Assembly (NCBI GenBank): GCA_905221605.1
Contig: CAJNDS010000273.1
Location: 17,501-75,000, forward strand
Reading direction: 5' to 3'
DNA from: Symbiodinium natans
Lineage: Eukaryota > Sar > Dinophyceae > Suessiales > Symbiodiniaceae
Length of the DNA stretch: 57,500 bases
In this document: one piece after another, positions 57,256 to 57,500 of the stretch
Layout: every line of letters begins with the position of its first letter
Numbering within the stretch: the stretch's first letter is position 1
Program-made: the position numbers and the translations under genes
The notes under the pieces: model-generated
Databases searched by the model: none
Seen by the model: the letters and a program-made list of their open reading frames with translations, nothing else
What the model was told of the DNA's origin: nothing

Positions 57256-57436
57256 CTGCCCTTGTTGACTTGCTTGACCAGCATTCTGGTCTGGTAACCT
57301 ACTTGACCTTTTTCATCCTCTTCTCGTCCTTTTCTCATCAGATAGTTAGGTCCTAGGCCCCTAGGCCATCTCTCGTCTCTGCAGAGGCCTCGTTGGCCAT
57401 CATCTGCTTCAGCGTGGCATCACGCACGTTTAGCAC
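41430..57436 (-). CDS. TOP2: DNA topoisomerase II (type IIA), 5'-truncated by window end
   Basis: Eukaryotic type IIA topoisomerase, a nuclear enzyme that passes one DNA duplex through a double-strand break in another. About 43 minus-strand exons were found by reading conserved motifs in order and joining them in phase. In order they are: LNVRDATLKQ, the metal-binding DQDSDG of TOPRIM (MIMADQ|DSDGSHIKG), GLGTSTPKEAK, IPSMVDGFKPSQRK, YHHGE, FVGSNNIN, GQFGTRLQGGK, the active-site ARYIYT, VLVNGVEGIG, ITELPVKRWTQ, LFDADGKIKKY, DFEYLVGMP and a lysine-rich tail. The family is about 1,200-1,500 residues; the ATPase domain and the EGDSA half of TOPRIM must lie beyond position 57500. Nearly all exons are 20-90 nt and most introns 50-160 nt. 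Exceptions are introns of about 2.6 kb (52531-55136) and about 5.8 kb (42049-47817, which may hide short exons). I saw no in-frame stop or broken catalytic residue, so it looks functional. The 3' end is uncertain. Confidence 0.95.
42070..42275 (+). repeat. Dispersed repeat C, copy 2, between duplicated CT tracts in a TOP2 intron
   Basis: CGCATAACCCCCCGGAGGGA, GCCCCAAGGGGC and CCAAGGTCTGTTGGT match copy 1. Here the element is flanked on both sides by TTCTATCGCC(CT)n, at about 42079 and 42247, a direct duplication with about 168-nt spacing. It lies in the intron just upstream of the TOP2 exon 41964-42048. Confidence 0.7.
42276..47817. other. Long TOP2 intron (about 5.8 kb in all); possible small exons
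   Basis: The family has a variable linker between DLRKNGFKALQ and DFEYLVGMP, so one or two short exons may hide here. Candidates on the minus strand are about 45147-45182 (QLDGSCIATPSW, acceptor GGTCAGTTTCAG, donor GTAATG) and about 46306-46362 (RTIEEEVEVLLERRA). Telomere-like AAACCCTA/CCCTAAACC words occur at 46688-46725. A plus-strand frame at 42168-42737 has a hydrophobic stretch (PALFLVIVSICFLFLLD) but no support. Confidence 0.45.
45225..45290. repeat. (GA)n-rich microsatellite
   Basis: GAGA/GGGA units inside the long TOP2 intron; the minus strand is (TC)n. Confidence 0.85.
47818..50626 (-). CDS. TOP2: TOP2 exons 26-38: tower and coiled-coil (C-gate) region
   Basis: Exons 50607-50626 (EIVENL), 50491-50537 (MKEMSPWFA), 50338-50405 (FTGSISKGLEVTKW), 49405-49448 (ITELPVKRWTQ), 49249-49289 (DYREILEENLPKG), 49006-49035 (YHSEKTVHF), 48817-48860 (LSLSSEGQLQAEKD), 48612-48664 (ALKLRSSISMNNM), 48421-48456 (MLFDADGKIKKY), 48261-48319 (DILQDFAEVRLRIYE), 48154-48196 (RKAYLLARLTRECE), 48018-48086 (LSAKARFVKLVIEGKIVI) and 47818-47850 (DLRKNGFKALQ). 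These follow family order through I-T-E-L-P-x-x-x-W-T, the F-D-x-x-G-K-I-K-K-Y segment and the start of the coiled coil. An exon is probably missing between 50338 and 49448, where about 20-30 residues are unaccounted for. The 3' ends of 50338-50405 and 47818-47850 are provisional. Confidence 0.9.
50703..52530 (-). CDS. TOP2: TOP2 exons 17-25: winged-helix domain with catalytic tyrosine
   Basis: Exons 52486-52530 (VLFGCFKRKLRHDVK), 52262-52324 (VAQLVGYVSEHAAYHHGE), 52117-52176 (TIVGMAQDFVGSNNINL), 52015-52047 (GQFGTRLQGGK), 51661-51691 (DSASARYIYT), 51270-51301 (LAPITRCLFP), 51058-51109 (DDPVLEYLSEDGLSIEP), 50850-50903 (WYCPVIPMVLVNG) and 50703-50743 (TGWSSSVPNFNPR). The first Tyr of A-R-Y-I-Y-T is the residue that forms the phosphotyrosine link to DNA in this family; the preceding Arg is conserved. 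A GATGGTGGT microsatellite occupies the intron just upstream of that exon (51692-52014). Donors are GT, GT, unresolved, GC, GC, GC, GC, GA, GC. The junction 52117/52047 gives the right protein only with a GG-type donor or a shifted acceptor; every other junction is clean. Confidence 0.93.
51715..51925. repeat. (GATGGTGGT)n microsatellite in the intron before the TOP2 catalytic exon
   Basis: About 20 near-perfect copies of the 9-nt unit GATGGTGGT on the plus strand. The minus strand is (ACCACCATC)n and would read as poly-His, but lies between exons 52015-52047 and 51661-51691 and is removed by splicing. The downstream acceptor ATGTGCAG adjoins it. Confidence 0.93.
54700..54875. repeat. (TTC)n array followed by a CTGACTGTG tandem repeat
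   Basis: TTC/TTCTGC units to about 54800, then CTGACTGTG four times at 54838-54873. Inside the 2.6-kb TOP2 intron. Lys/Arg and Ser/Phe frames here are artefacts. Confidence 0.88.
55137..55923 (-). CDS. TOP2: TOP2 exons 10-16: end of TOPRIM to start of winged-helix domain
   Basis: Exons 55879-55923 (EYFSALESHKMQYRY), 55689-55740 (EDDRAIDLAFNK), 55582-55623 (DDRKTWINAYEAF), 55487-55515 (RLVDHTQRE), 55410-55436 (VSYKDFVDK), 55325-55354 (ELVLFAKANA) and 55137-55190 (ARAIPSMVDGFKPSQRK). Together they match the conserved family block running from the end of TOPRIM through the D-F-V-x-K-E-L-x-L-F segment to R-x-I-P-S-M-V-D-G-x-K-P. Donors are GC, GC, GC, GT, GC, GA, GC. The GA site after 55325 is the least certain: moving it by one codon also keeps phase, and the short segment before ARAIPS differs slightly from family spacing. 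Exons here are only 27-54 nt, and the introns between them 50-138 nt. Confidence 0.9.
56020..57436 (-). CDS. TOP2: TOP2 exons 1-9 of the window: TOPRIM C-terminal half
   Basis: Exons, all phase-consistent: 57389-57436, 57129-57166, 56810-56867, 56720-56751, 56574-56631, 56399-56432, 56252-56289, 56138-56192, 56020-56051. They encode the stretch from LNVRDATLKQMMANE through EIQSLIKIIGLDL and LKGLRYGSIMIMADQ to DSDGSHIKGLL, INLIHAWWPSLARLPGF, EFFTPIVKARK, FYTLPEYE, KIKYYK and GLGTSTPKEAK. The acidic triad D-x-D-x-D binds Mg2+ for cleavage and is split by the intron at 56752-56809. Donors in order are GC, GA, GC, GC, GA, GC, GC, GC, GC; there is no GT at all. The first intron (57167-57388) contains a run of about 49 C. 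Exon 57389-57436 is the first seen; upstream exons with the GHKL ATPase lie outside the window. Confidence 0.93.
57204..57252. repeat. Homopolymer run of about 49 C in a TOP2 intron
   Basis: Uninterrupted C on the plus strand (G on the coding strand) between TOP2 exons 57129-57166 and 57389-57436. The exact length is probably unreliable because sequencing slips on such runs. Confidence 0.9.
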
Positions 57437-57500
57437 CTCGAACGAGCTTTGTTTTAGTCCGCTGAATTGTACTTGTGGGCGAGTGCTTGTGTGTGTGTGT

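Overview
The window is nuclear DNA of a eukaryote, most probably a dinoflagellate. The evidence is in the splice sites. Protein motifs fall on very short exons (about 20-110 nt) that join in phase only if 5' splice sites of GC and GA are accepted beside GT, with AG (often AG|G) acceptors. In the topoisomerase gene I count about 26 GC, 5 GA and 8 GT donors. This mix is known from dinoflagellate nuclei. Partial matches to the dinoflagellate spliced-leader 3' end, abundant microsatellites and runs of same-strand genes agree. I could not run any search, so names rest on motifs read by eye and gene models on phase arithmetic.

Layout. 3.2-6.5 kb: scattered minus-strand exon candidates of unknown genes. 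6.6-8.9 kb (-): a starch/glycogen-synthase-like glycosyltransferase; its first intron carries an AT-rich foreign-looking island. 9.4-12.9 kb (-): a coiled-coil protein on at least 12 exons, with a minisatellite in one intron. 14.3-14.5 kb (-): two exons of an unknown protein. 16.5-17.3 kb (+): three exon candidates. 18.3-20.0 kb: large (AGT/ACT)n arrays. 20.9-21.9 kb (-): an AGC-type protein kinase C-lobe on seven exons. 22-34 kb: mostly repeats and unresolved DNA, with two long TTG/CTG arrays and a plus-strand gene candidate at 27.9-28.6 kb. 34.3-37.1 kb (-): coiled-coil-like exon candidates. 37.9-38.6 kb (-): a RING-finger gene directly behind the tail of another gene. 41.4-57.4 kb (-): DNA topoisomerase II, about 43 exons identified, from just before the DxDxDG motif of TOPRIM to the lysine-rich tail; the ATPase part lies beyond the window end.

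Most supported genes are on the minus strand in head-to-tail order, as is typical of dinoflagellates. The many long open frames in simple repeats (poly-Q/N, poly-H, poly-L, ER-rich) are repeat artefacts, mostly inside introns. Three dispersed repeat families each have two copies here. I see no rRNA, tRNA, CRISPR or complete transposon.
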